64,000 nucleotides of DNA from Sepioteuthis lessoniana (taxonomy: Eukaryota > Mollusca > Cephalopoda > Myopsida > Loliginidae): assembly GCA_963585895.1 (NCBI GenBank), contig OY757939.1, forward strand, positions 30,523,809 through 30,587,808. The letters are read 5' to 3'. The stretch's first letter is position 1, and every line of letters begins with the position of its first letter. Position numbers and translations under genes: made by a program. The notes beneath the pieces are model-generated. The model searched no databases. It saw nothing but the letters and a program-made list of their open reading frames with translations, and had not been told where the DNA came from. Positions 23,832-33,699 of this stretch are shown here, one piece after another.

Positions 23832-23977
23832 ATGGATCCTACTGGAGTATATTTTGGCCGCTCCTCATATTGACGTGATTCGCATTCTAATAATTCGCGA
23901 GAAAAGATAAACTGCGCTGGAAGACGACAGGGATATAAGAATAAAACACGCTCCACTAACAAAAAGAAATTAAATCC

Positions 23978-24502
23978 GTGTCGCACGTGGTCTTAATGAG
24001 TCAGCAAAAACGTAAGAACGGCGGAGACATTTTTTTGGGTGAGACGCTTGGTTCTGCGGTTCTAGATAGTGGTGCATACAGCACCGTTTGTGGAACAAAA
24101 TGGTATAAATGTTTTCTTGAAACATTAACGGATGCACAAAAGAAAAAAATAGTAAAAATAAAAGGAGTGAGAACCTTTAAATTCGCCTTTGGAAATAAAC
24201 TGAACTCACTCTACAAGGTGATTCTACCATGTGTTATCGCTGATTTTGAAGTCAGTATTATCACTGATGTTGTGAACTCTGATTTTCTACTTCTCTTGAG
24301 TAAAGACGCCATGAAAAGGGCTGGAACTTGCCGCAATTTTGAAGATGACACTGTTACGATGTTAAAAAAGAAAATTCAATTAAGCTGCACATCGTCTGGA
24401 CATTACTACATTCCTATTACCAAACCTCTACCAGACAAACGAACGTTCAAACGCATACCTTTTATTAAAGAAATCTCTTCTAAAAATACGGCAAAAAATT
24501 AA
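23978..24502 (+). pseudogene. Retropepsin-like aspartic protease
   Basis: 174 codons. 'AVLDSGAYSTVCG' holds the catalytic Asp (codon 24065-24067) in the D-S-G context of retropepsins; 'DFLLLLSKDAMKRAG' is the second hydrophobic motif of this group; 'CTSSGHYYIPI' is the linker before integrase. It would cut the Gag-Pol precursor. The upstream gag/protease join is out of frame and the frame ends at 24502, just before the integrase zinc finger in another frame. Confidence 0.8.
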
Positions 24503-24504
24503 AA

Positions 24505-25278
24505 TTGCAACAAAGTTACATAGACAATTTAGTCATCCTAGTAGTAAGAAATTGTGTGACAGTTAAAAATGTAGGAGATACAGATCCTGAATTTATAAGA
24601 ATTTTGCAGACACTCCCAAATTCATGTGAACTATGCATTCGTTACAAAAAGACTGAACCTAAACCTGTTGTTGGAAATTCTAATATGGCGTCGGAAACCA
24701 ATGGTTCAAATTCTGGGATTTCTAAAAAGTTTTTGTATAAGCCGGCACCCAAGGAAAGAATCAAGGCCAAGCGTACAAACAGAAAGCCACTAGCGCAAAG
24801 TCAGCTTGTTGATCTCAATAATCTTAGATCAGCAAAAATCTGCAAGAATGGGATGAAATCATTACCTACTCTAGAACGTAACTTTTTATCTCCTGATGTT
24901 CAAAGAAGAGAAACAATTTGTACTCCAGAAAAAGCATCTATTTCTCGTAGACAATATGATGCTGAAGTTGATGACAAACTGAGTGAAACTATGAATGGGA
25001 AAGAGATTCGGAATAAAGAGGATTCGGTTGCAAAAGTTATTTGCCATACACAACGTTCTGCAAAGAAGAAATTGCTTGGAAAAAGTCCAGGTTCAACCAG
25101 CAAGAAAAACCCTCATATAATTGCTTCGGCTAAAGAAATAAAATCCAATTTTTCTTTCTTCAACAAAGATGCAAATACAACTTTGCTAAACGATATGAAT
25201 GCCACACGGCTTTATTTTGATTCCAGTGACAGTGAAGAAGATTTAGATAGTAAAAGGAAAAAAGAGAGAGATACTTGA
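24505..25278 (+). CDS. Chimeric ORF: integrase zinc finger fused to an unrecognised Lys/Ser-rich protein
   Basis: 257 codons without a stop. Residues ~1-58 ('LQTLPNSCELCIRYKKTEPK') are the C-x2-C half of an integrase zinc finger as in related elements. From about codon 59 ('SNMASETNG', near 24680) to the end the sequence no longer resembles retrotransposon integrase: it is basic and Ser/Asn/Lys-rich, with 'KKFLYKPAPKERIKAKRTNR', 'LERNFLSPDVQRRETICTPE' and an acidic tail 'YFDSSDSEEDLDSKRKKERD'. The RS/TP-type sites and basic patches look like a disordered nuclear protein; I do not recognise the gene. Element homology resumes only at about 25270. The best reading is host sequence captured by the element. 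Confidence 0.6.
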   Translation: MQQSYIDNLVILVVRNCVTVKNVGDTDPEFIRILQTLPNSCELCIRYKKTEPKPVVGNSNMASETNGSNSGISKKFLYKPAPKERIKAKRTNRKPLAQSQLVDLNNLRSAKICKNGMKSLPTLERNFLSPDVQRRETICTPEKASISRRQYDAEVDDKLSETMNGKEIRNKEDSVAKVICHTQRSAKKKLLGKSPGSTSKKNPHIIASAKEIKSNFSFFNKDANTTLLNDMNATRLYFDSSDSEEDLDSKRKKERDT

Positions 25279-25407
25279 AGGAAAAGAAATTGCAGAGATC
25301 TCTTGGGTACCAACTAACACACAAATTGACCACCCCTTGACAAAGAAAGGGGTGCCTTCATTTAAGATCCTGGGGTTCATGTCTGAGCCGGAAGAGTCCT
25401 CTATTTA
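25266..25407 (+). pseudogene. C-terminal end of Copia-like RNase H
   Basis: In the frame after the chimeric ORF: 'EISWVPTNTQIDHPLTKKG', matching the closing motif of Copia RNase H (usually LADxLTK), then 'VPSFKILGFMSEPEESSI' and a stop. The rest of RT-RNase H is missing, replaced by the foreign insert. Confidence 0.75.
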
Positions 25408-25460
25408 ATGTTGTTACACTTTCCTATTTTCTTTTGCAGAACTTATACCCGACAGAAATG

Positions 25461-25480
25461 AAAAGAAAAAGGGGGAAGAA
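25461..25480 (+). other. Polypurine tract
   Basis: Twenty purines ('aaaagaaaaagggggaagaa') one base before the 3' LTR; primes plus-strand DNA synthesis in LTR elements. Confidence 0.85.
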
Positions 25481-25481
25481 C

Positions 25482-25652
25482 TGTTAAGCATGCAAGTTAT
25501 CTCCCCTGATACTCTCGATAAGAGAAGGCGTTATTCGGGGACCGGAAGTAAATAGACGGCCATATTAGTTTATGTGAGAGTGTAAGAAGACGGATGTAAT
25601 AAAGGCGTCTCCGTATGTAGAGTGTTAAAGTCTGAGTTCATTGTTTTTAACA
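25482..25652 (+). repeat. 3' LTR of the Copia-like element
   Basis: TGTTAAGC...TTTAACA, 171 bp; differs from the 5' LTR by a 7-bp insertion ('tagagtg') and several substitutions. Confidence 0.9.
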
Positions 25653-25856
25653 GGTTATGTCAGCCACAAATAAACTTGCAATTGTCATGGGTGCTGGCAT
25701 GAACTTCATCTATTTGTATTTAAGAAACAGTTCTTCTTTGATACATGTTTCCTTAAAAGATGTCTGACAAGGAGCATCTTGCATGTATTTGAAAAAATTT
25801 TCCTAAGTTTTTCTTGTTTACATAGATATCAAATCTTTTGGGAAAAAGTGTATACA

Positions 25857-26102
25857 GAGGGCACTCATGGTGTAATAGATATTTTTGTCAGAAATGAACT
25901 TGGCAGCAAGAGTTTAAATACCAAACAAGGCTGTTTGCTTTTCACATAGCTCTAATACTCTTGGGAAAGGTATGAATCCAACTATTCTCCATTGAATTAT
26001 TGGTAAATAGCAGGGCAATTACGCTTTTTAACCTTGGTTAGTTACCAGTCTAGGAGAAGACAAACTGAATTCAAACCAGTTTTAGACCTGGAGAGGGATG
26101 GG
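25857..26102 (+). repeat. SINE B copy 4
   Basis: Head 'gcactcatggtgtaatagat' and 'agagtttaaataccaaac' (decayed B box), body 'ctcttgggaaaggtatgaat' and 'aattcaaaccagtttt'. Confidence 0.7.
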
Positions 26103-26440
26103 CTCTCCTAGGCAATTTAATGAGATGACATCTTGATTAAGACACATCATTTCTGATACCCAAACTCATTTAATCACGTTATCATCATGTATTTGTATTC
26201 CTTACTGGATTTGGCTAATAATTCACATAACTTTTCTATTTTCACATCTTTATCAATATATAGTTTTCTTATCTTTTGTGTTCACTCTCCATGCTGGTTG
26301 ATAATACATTAAAATCCTTTGATACACTGCACGCATTTACCTGTACTAATACATATGTGCATAGATGCATGTCTATATGAGTAGGTATGTATGTGTTATA
26401 ATTTCCATTCTAGGAAATATACACTGCAAACCAAGTTGGA

Positions 26441-26654
26441 ACAAAGCAGTTTGCATTTTCACATCCTTGGGAAAGGTATGCATCCCACTATTCCTCCTTC
26501 AACTATGGGTAAATATTAGGGCAGATTAGGCTTTTTAAACTTGATATGGCAACTCGTCGAGGAGAAGAAAAATTCTGAATTCAAACCTGTTAAAATTTCC
26601 TTAAAAAATTGGACTTGTGTTGCATCCTGTTTGTGCAGAGGGGTTGGTAAATGT
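26441..26654 (+). repeat. SINE B copy 5, headless
   Basis: Lacks the tRNA-like head; the body runs from 'gcagtttgcattttcacat' to 'gcagaggggttggtaaatg'. Confidence 0.7.
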
Positions 26655-27425
26655 ACAAGCAAAGTATGTATGTATGTGAGTGTGATTATATCTCTATGAG
26701 TTGTATGGGCATAGGTAGCATATGTGGATGTAGGTACATTCATGTGTGTGTAAAGTAGTACCAAAAGGATGGCTAAATGAGTAAGGGAAGCCAGCAGATT
26801 CTAATAGATAATAAAATAGAAAGAGAAGGATTTCACAATGCAAATTTCCTCAAGTCCAAAATGAACGGAATTCTTCAATGCTAGTATATTTAAAGGTCAG
26901 TTATATATCAGTAATGTATGTTGGTTCTGGAAGGGCCATGTGATTTTTCTTTTCTAGATTTTGGAGGACCCATATATTCATGGAAGCAGTCTGGAGTTGA
27001 ACAGAGCAGTGACAGTTCTAGTCTAGGATAGTAAGCATTAGTTGCTTGCCAAGAGGAGTGGCTGTTTGAGAGACCAGTAATTAAGCGTTGTCTGTTAGAA
27101 TAGGATAGAGAACTGACTAATAACTGTCCACATCATGGTAGTCGGTCTACTTAAGCTGAGAAGAAAAGTATCAAATATGTTGTTCTAGCTTCTGGATTGC
27201 GAGAAGAATTAATAAAGACAACAATACAATCTCATTCTCAGGTCTGTCTGTTTTTTGGGAGGATGGGGTTCTTTTTTCGGGTAGTGACCCACGGCTAATA
27301 CAGCAGTCAATCCCCTTATTTGCCTATTAAATGGATAAAATGTCATTCTAAAACTTCCAATATTCTTAGTCTCATATGAAAATATACAGATGAAAAAACA
27401 CAAATTCTTCAGAGGATGATTTTAT
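26655..27425. other. Non-coding stretch
   Basis: No gene or known repeat recognised apart from short TATG runs near 26665. Confidence 0.6.
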
Positions 27426-27439
27426 TTATTAAATTATTT

Positions 27440-27475
27440 GCCAACATTTTGGTTTTTAGACCTTCATCAGGATGA
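27440..27475 (-). ncRNA. Decayed hammerhead-ribozyme-like core
   Basis: On the minus strand the order is CTGATGA (27464-27470), 'aggtctaaaaacc' capable of a short stem II, then 'aaaatgttggc' where the consensus would be GAAAC followed by stem III. The G and the C of the GAAAC box are changed, so cleavage is not expected. Hammerheads with this 'ctgatgaaggtctaaa' form are known from Penelope-like and related retroelements; assignment here is inference from motif only. Confidence 0.4.
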
Positions 27476-27608
27476 GTGAGTAATAAATGGAGCAAAAAAG
27501 ATGAGAAAGTTTTAAAACTATTTCCATTGGTAATGTTCTGCTTCAAATTCGCAGTTCAAAATCATCCTTTTTGAAGAACAAAAGTAGTGCAATTTAATGC
27601 AAAACTGG

Positions 27609-27678
27609 AGAGATAACCGGGTTCATGCCTTCTCCAAGGGTGTTAACCCTTGGAGAAGGCATGAACCCTGTTATCTCT
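27609..27678. repeat. 32-bp-arm hairpin
   Basis: Left arm 27609-27640 and right arm 27647-27678 are reverse complements with one mismatch; the loop is 'tgttaa'. The arm includes 'gttcatgccttctccaaggg'. It lies 140 bp from the hammerhead-like core and may be a retroelement end or an inverted duplication. Confidence 0.9.
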
Positions 27679-27777
27679 CTGTCAGAAAGTGACAGTAATA
27701 GTGCAACTAGAGTTTGAATTTGCTTACCACAATGTTACAGTCAAGCATATTAGCCACTATGTCACAGGAATTCCTCC

Positions 27778-27779
<2 letters not shown>

Positions 27780-27822
<43 letters not shown>
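27780..27822. repeat. TA microsatellite
   Basis: About 43 bp of TA dinucleotides. Confidence 0.95.
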
Positions 27823-27823
<1 letters not shown>

Positions 27824-27824
27824 T

Positions 27825-29110
27825 CTGTACCCCTTTATGTGGATATTATATATGTAACAATACAAAGGAGTATACCCACTGACCAATCTTTCCATCTATC
27901 AATGAAGAAGTAGTCTCGTTTCCAGTTGAGCGTGACATAACCATTGAGCTTGGTATTAAGATGCAAAACGACAAATTGCATATAGTCAATCAAAATACTT
28001 TTATTTGAATTGAACTTTTTTATTTGGATCAAATGCAGTTCTATTAAAAGTGTCACAAGTTGCTCTACTCACACCATCCTCTCAAGTTTCAGTAGGATGA
28101 CTTGCACAAAGGGAATGTTGAGATAATTAAGAAAAATTGACACTGAAAACATTTTAGAGTTTCAAAATTTAAAAAATGGATTTTGGACTCCCTGATATTT
28201 TGAACCTCTATAGAAAGAAGACAGAAGGGGAGGAATTAGAGAGAGGGAGATAGAGAGAGAGGGAGAGAGAGAGATGGATGAAAAAGAAAGATCGAGAGGG
28301 ATTTAAAAAATGTAACACCAACTGTACATTGACACAGGGCAGTATTAATACACTGAAGCTTGGTCATTTTTTAAAAATAATAATTCAGTAATTTGGTCCA
28401 TTCTTCAATTCTTTTAAAAACTTTGGCAGGTCTTCTCTTATGAACAAGAAGGATAATGCCAGATACAATAGACACTCAATACAAAAGACTAGTCCAAGAG
28501 CCGACGGCACTGCTTGGACTATCGTCGACTCTTTGAAACCAATATCGACCAAACCACTGCGTAACTGCTGAATCAACAACTGGAATATCGATTATCCTGC
28601 TTCTGCAATCCGACTCGTCCAACTCTCCAACCGTCTACAGATACCAGGCCACTAGGTAGGCTTACGATCTGCCCAGAGTATCAAGACTTGTTCCAGATCC
28701 TCTAGACTCGCAGTCGCCAAGAACTATTAGACAGCTGAGTCTATACTTTCAACAAAGCATGGACTTTATGCAACAGCATGGACTTTATACCAAATTCTTC
28801 ATGTACCGTTCGCCAAATGAAAAACATTTCAAATCATCTCGTCCTTTATCATCTTTGCTTTGTCCTAGTCACATCTTTCATTTAGAAATATTTGCAGGGT
28901 CGACGTATTTATCCCGCAACAGGTATGAAAACTGAAACCAAAAAGTAGGTTTAATGAAAATATAGATTTTGATTGGTTATTACGAACACGTGATCAAAGA
29001 TAAAAAGCTGTGTTTGCAGTTAGATTTCGAGAGTTGAATTTGAAACTCTCAAAGGAACACGCGTATTTTAGGAAAGTTAGAGTCATCCTGCCCATAAAAG
29101 TCTCTCCTCT
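27825..29110. other. Unassigned stretch
   Basis: No supported gene. A GA-rich tract lies at 28222-28300. A minus-strand frame at 28385-28579 encodes a hydrophobic segment ('LVFCIECLLYLALSFLFI') but there is no upstream continuation, and I do not recognise it. Confidence 0.5.
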
Positions 29111-29119
29111 CAGCCTCCA

Positions 29120-29440
29120 TAGCAAAGAATGACAAGTAAATTGCTCTTCCCTTCCTACTGAAGATAAAACAACGAAAACTTTATAATGAACGTCGCCCTA
29201 AGTGATTAAAAGCTTTCTTGAGAATTGCTTAATCCAGAAGAGTCGCACACGCTGTTTTATCGTTGTCCTTGGAGCCATTGGTAAAGACATATAGGTAGTC
29301 GAGATGGTGTTCGAGGATATTGTGGAATTTCTCCTGATAAGTGCTTGGATGGGTTTTTGTTTTGAGGACTTCATTTAGTTAGAAGATCGCTTCAGGTTTT
29401 TTTAACAATCCAAAGGGGTGTTTGGGATAAGATGTTTTCG
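29120..29440 (-). pseudogene. Jockey-like RNase H remnant
   Basis: Minus-strand translation gives 'HPSTYQEKFHNILEHHLDYL' and then 'YVFTNGSKDNDKTACA', the first catalytic strand of the RNase H that follows RT in Jockey-type elements (the usual form is YTDGSK; Asp has become Asn). It is collinear with the Jockey pieces at 30540-33030 but the RT domain between them is missing and repeat C copies sit there instead. Confidence 0.65.
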
Positions 29441-29514
29441 TGTTTATTTGTTAGAGATATATTAGATCTTTGGAGAGTAGACTTCAGCCAAAAAACAAAA
29501 AGTTTTATTGATTA

Positions 29515-30167
29515 TTGGTCGTTTAGGTTTTATGGCATATCTACCTTTGTAGGTTGTTTAAGGCCAAATCCATTTTTACACAAATAATCAGTTCTATTTC
29601 AAACAATTGAGTTTAGCATGAGCACACAGTTTAATTGTCAAAAACATTTCTATTTCAAGCTATTCAGTTTATTCAAACAGTTCTAATTCAGCCAGTTCAG
29701 TTTAGTATAAGTATAGATTTTAATTTTTAAATATAAAAACAGTTCTATATTAAACAATTCAGTTTAGCGTAAGTACAGTTTCAATGTCAAAAACAGTTCC
29801 ATTTCAAACAATTCTGTTTAATATAAGTACGCAGTTTGATTGTCAAAAACATTTCTATTTCAAGCTATTCAGTTAGAACTGTTTGACAACAAACAGTTCT
29901 AATTCAAACAGTTCGGTTTAGCATAAGTATGCAGTATAGTTCTATCTAACCCATAGACAGAGCCCTATCAAGTACTACCATTCCGGGCCAGAATAGACCT
30001 GGGAGCAATGGCAATGAAGGAGTGCTCTGCATTCTCCAAAATACCAGCATCACTGGAACCTCACCATCAGATTGTTTAGTGTCATATCCAGGACACTTGT
30101 TTGGGGGGGGGTCTTACCAACTCTGCAGAGGTGCAGTCAGTGTATTCTACAGCCCCAGCTGACTGGG
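29515..30167 (+). repeat. Repeat C copy 5, with unit array
   Basis: The most complete copy. Head stem-loop at 29528-29562 ('ggcatatctacc' / 'aggttgtttaaggcc'), then about seven tandem units averaging 50-60 bp of the 'caattcagtttagcataagt' / 'acgcagtttaattgtcaaaa' type (29570-29945), then the body ('gggccagaatagacctggg', 'caatgaaggagtgctctgc') and the hairpin end 'cagtcagtgtattctacag' with 'ccccagctgactggg'. Confidence 0.8.
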
Positions 30168-30180
30168 CAGTATACAGAGT

Positions 30181-30532
30181 TCATGCCAAAACATTTTTAT
30201 TTCAGATAATTCAGTTTAGCATAAGTACGCAGTTTAAATATCGAAACAGCTCAATTTTAAACAATTCAGTTCAGCATAAATACGCAATTTAAATACAAAA
30301 AAACAGTAAATTCAAGAAACCACATAAGACTCTTATCAGGTGCTACCACTCCGGGCCAGAGTGGACCTGGGAGCAATGGCAATGAAGAGGTACTCTGCAT
30401 TCTCCAAAGCTCCAGCATTACTGAAACCTTACCACCAGATTGTTTAGTGTCATAATAGGACATTCATTAGGGGGAGTCTTACCCCTCTGCAGAGAAGCAG
30501 TCGGAGTATCCTACAGCCCCAGCCGACAAAGC
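30181..30532 (+). repeat. Repeat C copy 6
   Basis: Directly follows copy 5 in tandem; lacks the head but has two units, the body ('actccgggccagagtggacc') and the end ('gtcggagtatcctacag'). The tandem order suggests insertion into, or unequal duplication of, copy 5. Confidence 0.75.
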
Positions 30533-30539
30533 AGTTGTT

Positions 30540-33030
30540 TGTTATAGAGAGGTGATTTAGTGGGGTCGTTTGTTTTTTTACCGACTATTTTCCGAATCAT
30601 ATGCTAGACCGTTTTCAATTTCGATGAGGCATCTAATTTGCTCACGTAATTTTGCCATGATTTTTTTCTTCTTTGATAATTTTACGTGCATTTACTCAAT
30701 AGAATTTGAAGGAGATTAAGTTGAAGGTTGTGGGTTCAGTATTGAATTTTCGTAGAGCTGCTCGTTGTAGACGGAAAGTCTCTCTGCATTTTTTTGCTGA
30801 ACCAGGGTCTGTCTCGTTTATGAGTGGTTGGGTTATATGTGACACATATTTTTACAATTTTCCTAAGTAAAGTAGAAAGTAGAGAAAGTGTAATTTTTGA
30901 TTAGGTGTTTCAGGCATAGAAATCGAAACTTTTCCAAGTTAGCTTTATTTAATCTCTATCGTTTTGTTAGCGTCCATGTAGTGCAGCCATATAGCAGTAT
31001 CGATGTGACCGCTGCCTGTAAGAAACTGCGTTTCATTTTATCAGTTAGGTCTGATTTAACATATAATCGATAGCCTATTGATAGCTGTCCATGCTTTCGT
31101 TAACCTCGTTTCGACGTCCTTTTCGGTTGATTCGACGCTGCTTCCTAGGTACGTGAATTTGTCTACTAGTTTAAGTGGGGTTCCTTCTAGAGTGGAGATG
31201 TCCCCCGTTTGGTTATAGCACATATATTCCGTTTTGTGTGCATTAACATAGAGGCCTATGCTTGCTGCTGCTCGTTCCAAACTATGCAGAAGTGTTTCGG
31301 CTTAACAAAACGACTGGAGAAAAAGCTAGATGGCAATTACACAAGAATGCTGCGTGCAATCCTGAACAAGTCCTGGCAGCAACACCCCACAAGACACCAA
31401 CTGTACGGCCACCTGCCTCCTATCACGAAAACTATTCAAGTTAGACGAACCAGACATGCAGGACACTGCTGGAGAAGCAGAGATGAACTCAAAAGAAATG
31501 TAGTCTTATGGATCCCCACACATGGCCGCGCAAAAGCAGGACGACCAGCTCGAACGTACATTCAGCAGCTATGTGAGGATACAGGATGTTGTCCTGAAGA
31601 CCTACCTAGGGCGATGAACGATAGGGAGGAGTGGCGAGAGAGGGTCAGGGATATCCGTGCTACCAGCGCGATATGATGATGATGATGATGAATATCTATC
31701 GGGGAAGGTCCTCTCCTAGTGGGTGCAAACTCTCGATCATAATAGGGAAATGGTCGCTCTTCGTGCACACTTCGGGAGAAGTTGCGGAAAACTGAGGTGT
31801 CGCAAAAGGTGAAATCTACGGTTGAGTATGTATCAGAAGATGGGTCGATATGTGTTTGAGATTTTGGGTTGAAAAGACAGATTATTATTATTGATAATGT
31901 TTTACAGTATTCTGCTTTTTTGTTTGTGCTTTTGCAGCCCCATATATTATTGTGGCTGTTAAAATCGCATCGTAGGATATAAGGTGTGGGGAGCTGTTGT
32001 AAGTTGTTGAGTTCCTTTTCGTTAATTGGATCATGAGAGAGAATGTATCCCAAAACCCTATAACCAGTATTGTGAATGAAATTATAGATTTGATAATTTT
32101 TATTTTATTTTAATGTCATCTTTCGTTTCTTAGAGACAAACTATATTGGCTGATCAAACGATATTGTAGTTTTTCGTAATTGGTCCAGATTCCTCTACAG
32201 TTCCACTGTATAAGGGTTGAGCTATGTGTTTTGTTTGAATTGACAGAGCTTATTGGGATAGATTGGGGTTATTTTTCTTTATTTTGATTCTGGTGCTATT
32301 TGTCTCTTCTGTCTCCAATCTTTCTAGAAGGTTGAGTCTGTTTTTAATCTTTGTGGTTTGATTTGGGAGGGTCGACGCTTTCAGTCGTTCCCGTCCAGAT
32401 GATTATAAGGGATGAACCATTTTGGATAGTAGGGAGAGGTCATGTTTGTCACTATTCAGCTCGAGATTTGAGTTGTCTAATTTAGAAGTAAGTGGATTGA
32501 TTGGAGATCTATTAGAGTTCTGTTTTGCAGGTGACTTTCTGTTTTTTAGGAGTAGTCTATGTTTGAACGGTAGGATTTGTTTTTGTTTTTCCTATCAATG
32601 GGTTTATCTTTATTTGTACAGATTGGTCTAGGTTGAGTTTGGTTTATTCTTATGTTTGTCACTCCCTGTTTTTCAAGAGCTGCTGTCATTTCCACGGCTG
32701 TAGCCAAGGCCAAATCTCTACTTCTAATAACTCCTTTGGATGTGTTTAGTCTTTCGTATGGATATGCTCTATATTTGGTAAAGTGAAAACTTTTCAATTT
32801 GAGGATGTTTTCTGCTTGCCTCTGGCTGTCAACCTCGATAAGCAAGTTTCCATTCCGTGTTTTGGGGGTAGCCCTTGTTGCGATAACCTTTTCTATGAGG
32901 AAAGGAGAAAACTTAGCCAGGCAAACTTCCTCCAAAGATTCAATGACAATGAATCTGGAGAAATCTGCTGCCTCATTCTCCGAGTCTAATTCGGGTGAAT
33001 TTTGTTTTGTTTTTTGTTAAAAGACGCCAT
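30540..33030 (-). pseudogene. Jockey-like non-LTR retrotransposon, interrupted
   Basis: Minus strand. ORF1 starts at ATG 33030 ('MASFNKKQNK'), shifts frame once near 33000, and continues to 32546 with 'FSRFIVIESLEEVCLAKFSP' and 'GNLLIEVDSQRQAENILK', the RNA-binding repeats of Jockey ORF1. ORF2 begins near 32225 ('LIQWNCRGIWTNYEKLQ', the first endonuclease motif), loses part of the endonuclease near 32100, and resumes with 'LPTPYILRCDFNSHNNIWGC' (31960-32020) and 'STVDFTFCD'. The post-endonuclease linker ('KRDRPWFSKKMQRDF', 'SWQNYVSKLDA') is at 30600-30850. An RTE copy (30961-31690) separates endonuclease from linker. No RT remains. Confidence 0.75.
30961..31690. mobile_element. RTE copy with 5' inversion (twin-priming structure)
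   Basis: Right part (31304-31690, plus strand) is the RTE 3' end, from 'LTKRLEKKLDGNYTRML' to the ATGATGATGATGATG tail. Left part (30961-31303) is the immediately upstream RTE segment in inverted orientation ('ERAAASIGLYVNAHKTEYMC' to the 'LLYGCTTW' equivalent). Both parts contain the 10-bp 'taacaaaacg', the overlap expected for two primings on one RNA. Flanking duplication: 'aatctctatc' 30951-30960 and 'aatatctatc' 31691-31700, one mismatch. Inserted in the Jockey endonuclease/linker region. Confidence 0.9.
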
Positions 33031-33699
33031 AAGTAATGTTTATTTTTTGCTGACCCTATTCTCTACCACCTACCACAGAGTCTAACTTGTGTTGGGAATG
33101 TACCAACAGGGAAACCCATTCGCCTTGGTTTAGACGGAGATATATGACCAGTATACTCGAGCTGGGAGTAGGTTTTCGAGTTCTTGCTAATTTCAAGTTT
33201 TCAGCAATGGTCAAATTCCAATTCTCTCGACGCAATTGATGCCACCACCTTCTAGCACCTAAGAGATAAGGGTTGGGAATTTGCTGCAAGTGCAGATTGA
33301 AAAGTACGGTCCGGATAAAATACATTGGTGCTAGGGCTTGATACGACCAGCTGACTGATTGGATCAAGCCTGTCCGACCGCCCGTCTTGCCCAGTAAATT
33401 CTAAAAGAAAGTCTTCAACTACAGTTCGGTCATATTTGAGTTTTTTTCCTCCTCCAACTACTAAGAAGGTCTCGAGTTATGGTGGATGGCCGATTTTAAC
33501 TGTGTTCACTAAAAAAATAAAAAATGAACCAAGTGAGTCAAACTTATTCTTATCTGGATGATGAATGTAAGTATTAGATTACTACATTATTTTTTTTTTT
33601 GTGGGGGGTATTACCGCAGAATAATGGAATTTTTGTCCTAATCTGGACAAGTACCAATTATTCGTACCAATGTTGTAACTAGTAGTTTTTTCTGTTACC

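Larger units (their letters stand above)
23048..25652 (+). mobile_element. Ty1/Copia-like LTR retrotransposon, deletion derivative with foreign insert
   Basis: A 2.6-kb element with short LTRs (23048-23211, 164 bp; 25482-25652, 171 bp), near-perfect 5-bp target duplication ('ggtca' 23043-23047, 'ggtta' 25653-25657) and a polypurine tract just before the 3' LTR. The order is gag, protease, integrase zinc finger, foreign open sequence, then the last residues of RNase H. Integrase placed before RNase H and the closing 'DHPLTKKG' motif are the Copia arrangement. It lacks the integrase core and reverse transcriptase, so it could move only with help from intact relatives. Confidence 0.85.

Noticed and set aside
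28385..28579. Minus-strand frame with a hydrophobic, membrane-like segment
   Set aside because: Sixty-four codons with no continuation, start context or recognised family; could be an exon, but nothing supports it.
31209..31676. 155-codon frame that looks like an RTE protein with a new N terminus
   Set aside because: The frame runs through the inversion junction of a twin-primed RTE copy; the first ~32 codons are antisense RTE sequence.
31562..32053. 163-codon minus-strand frame
   Set aside because: Only its first half is Jockey endonuclease; the rest reads antisense through the inserted RTE 3' end and its tail (the His run).
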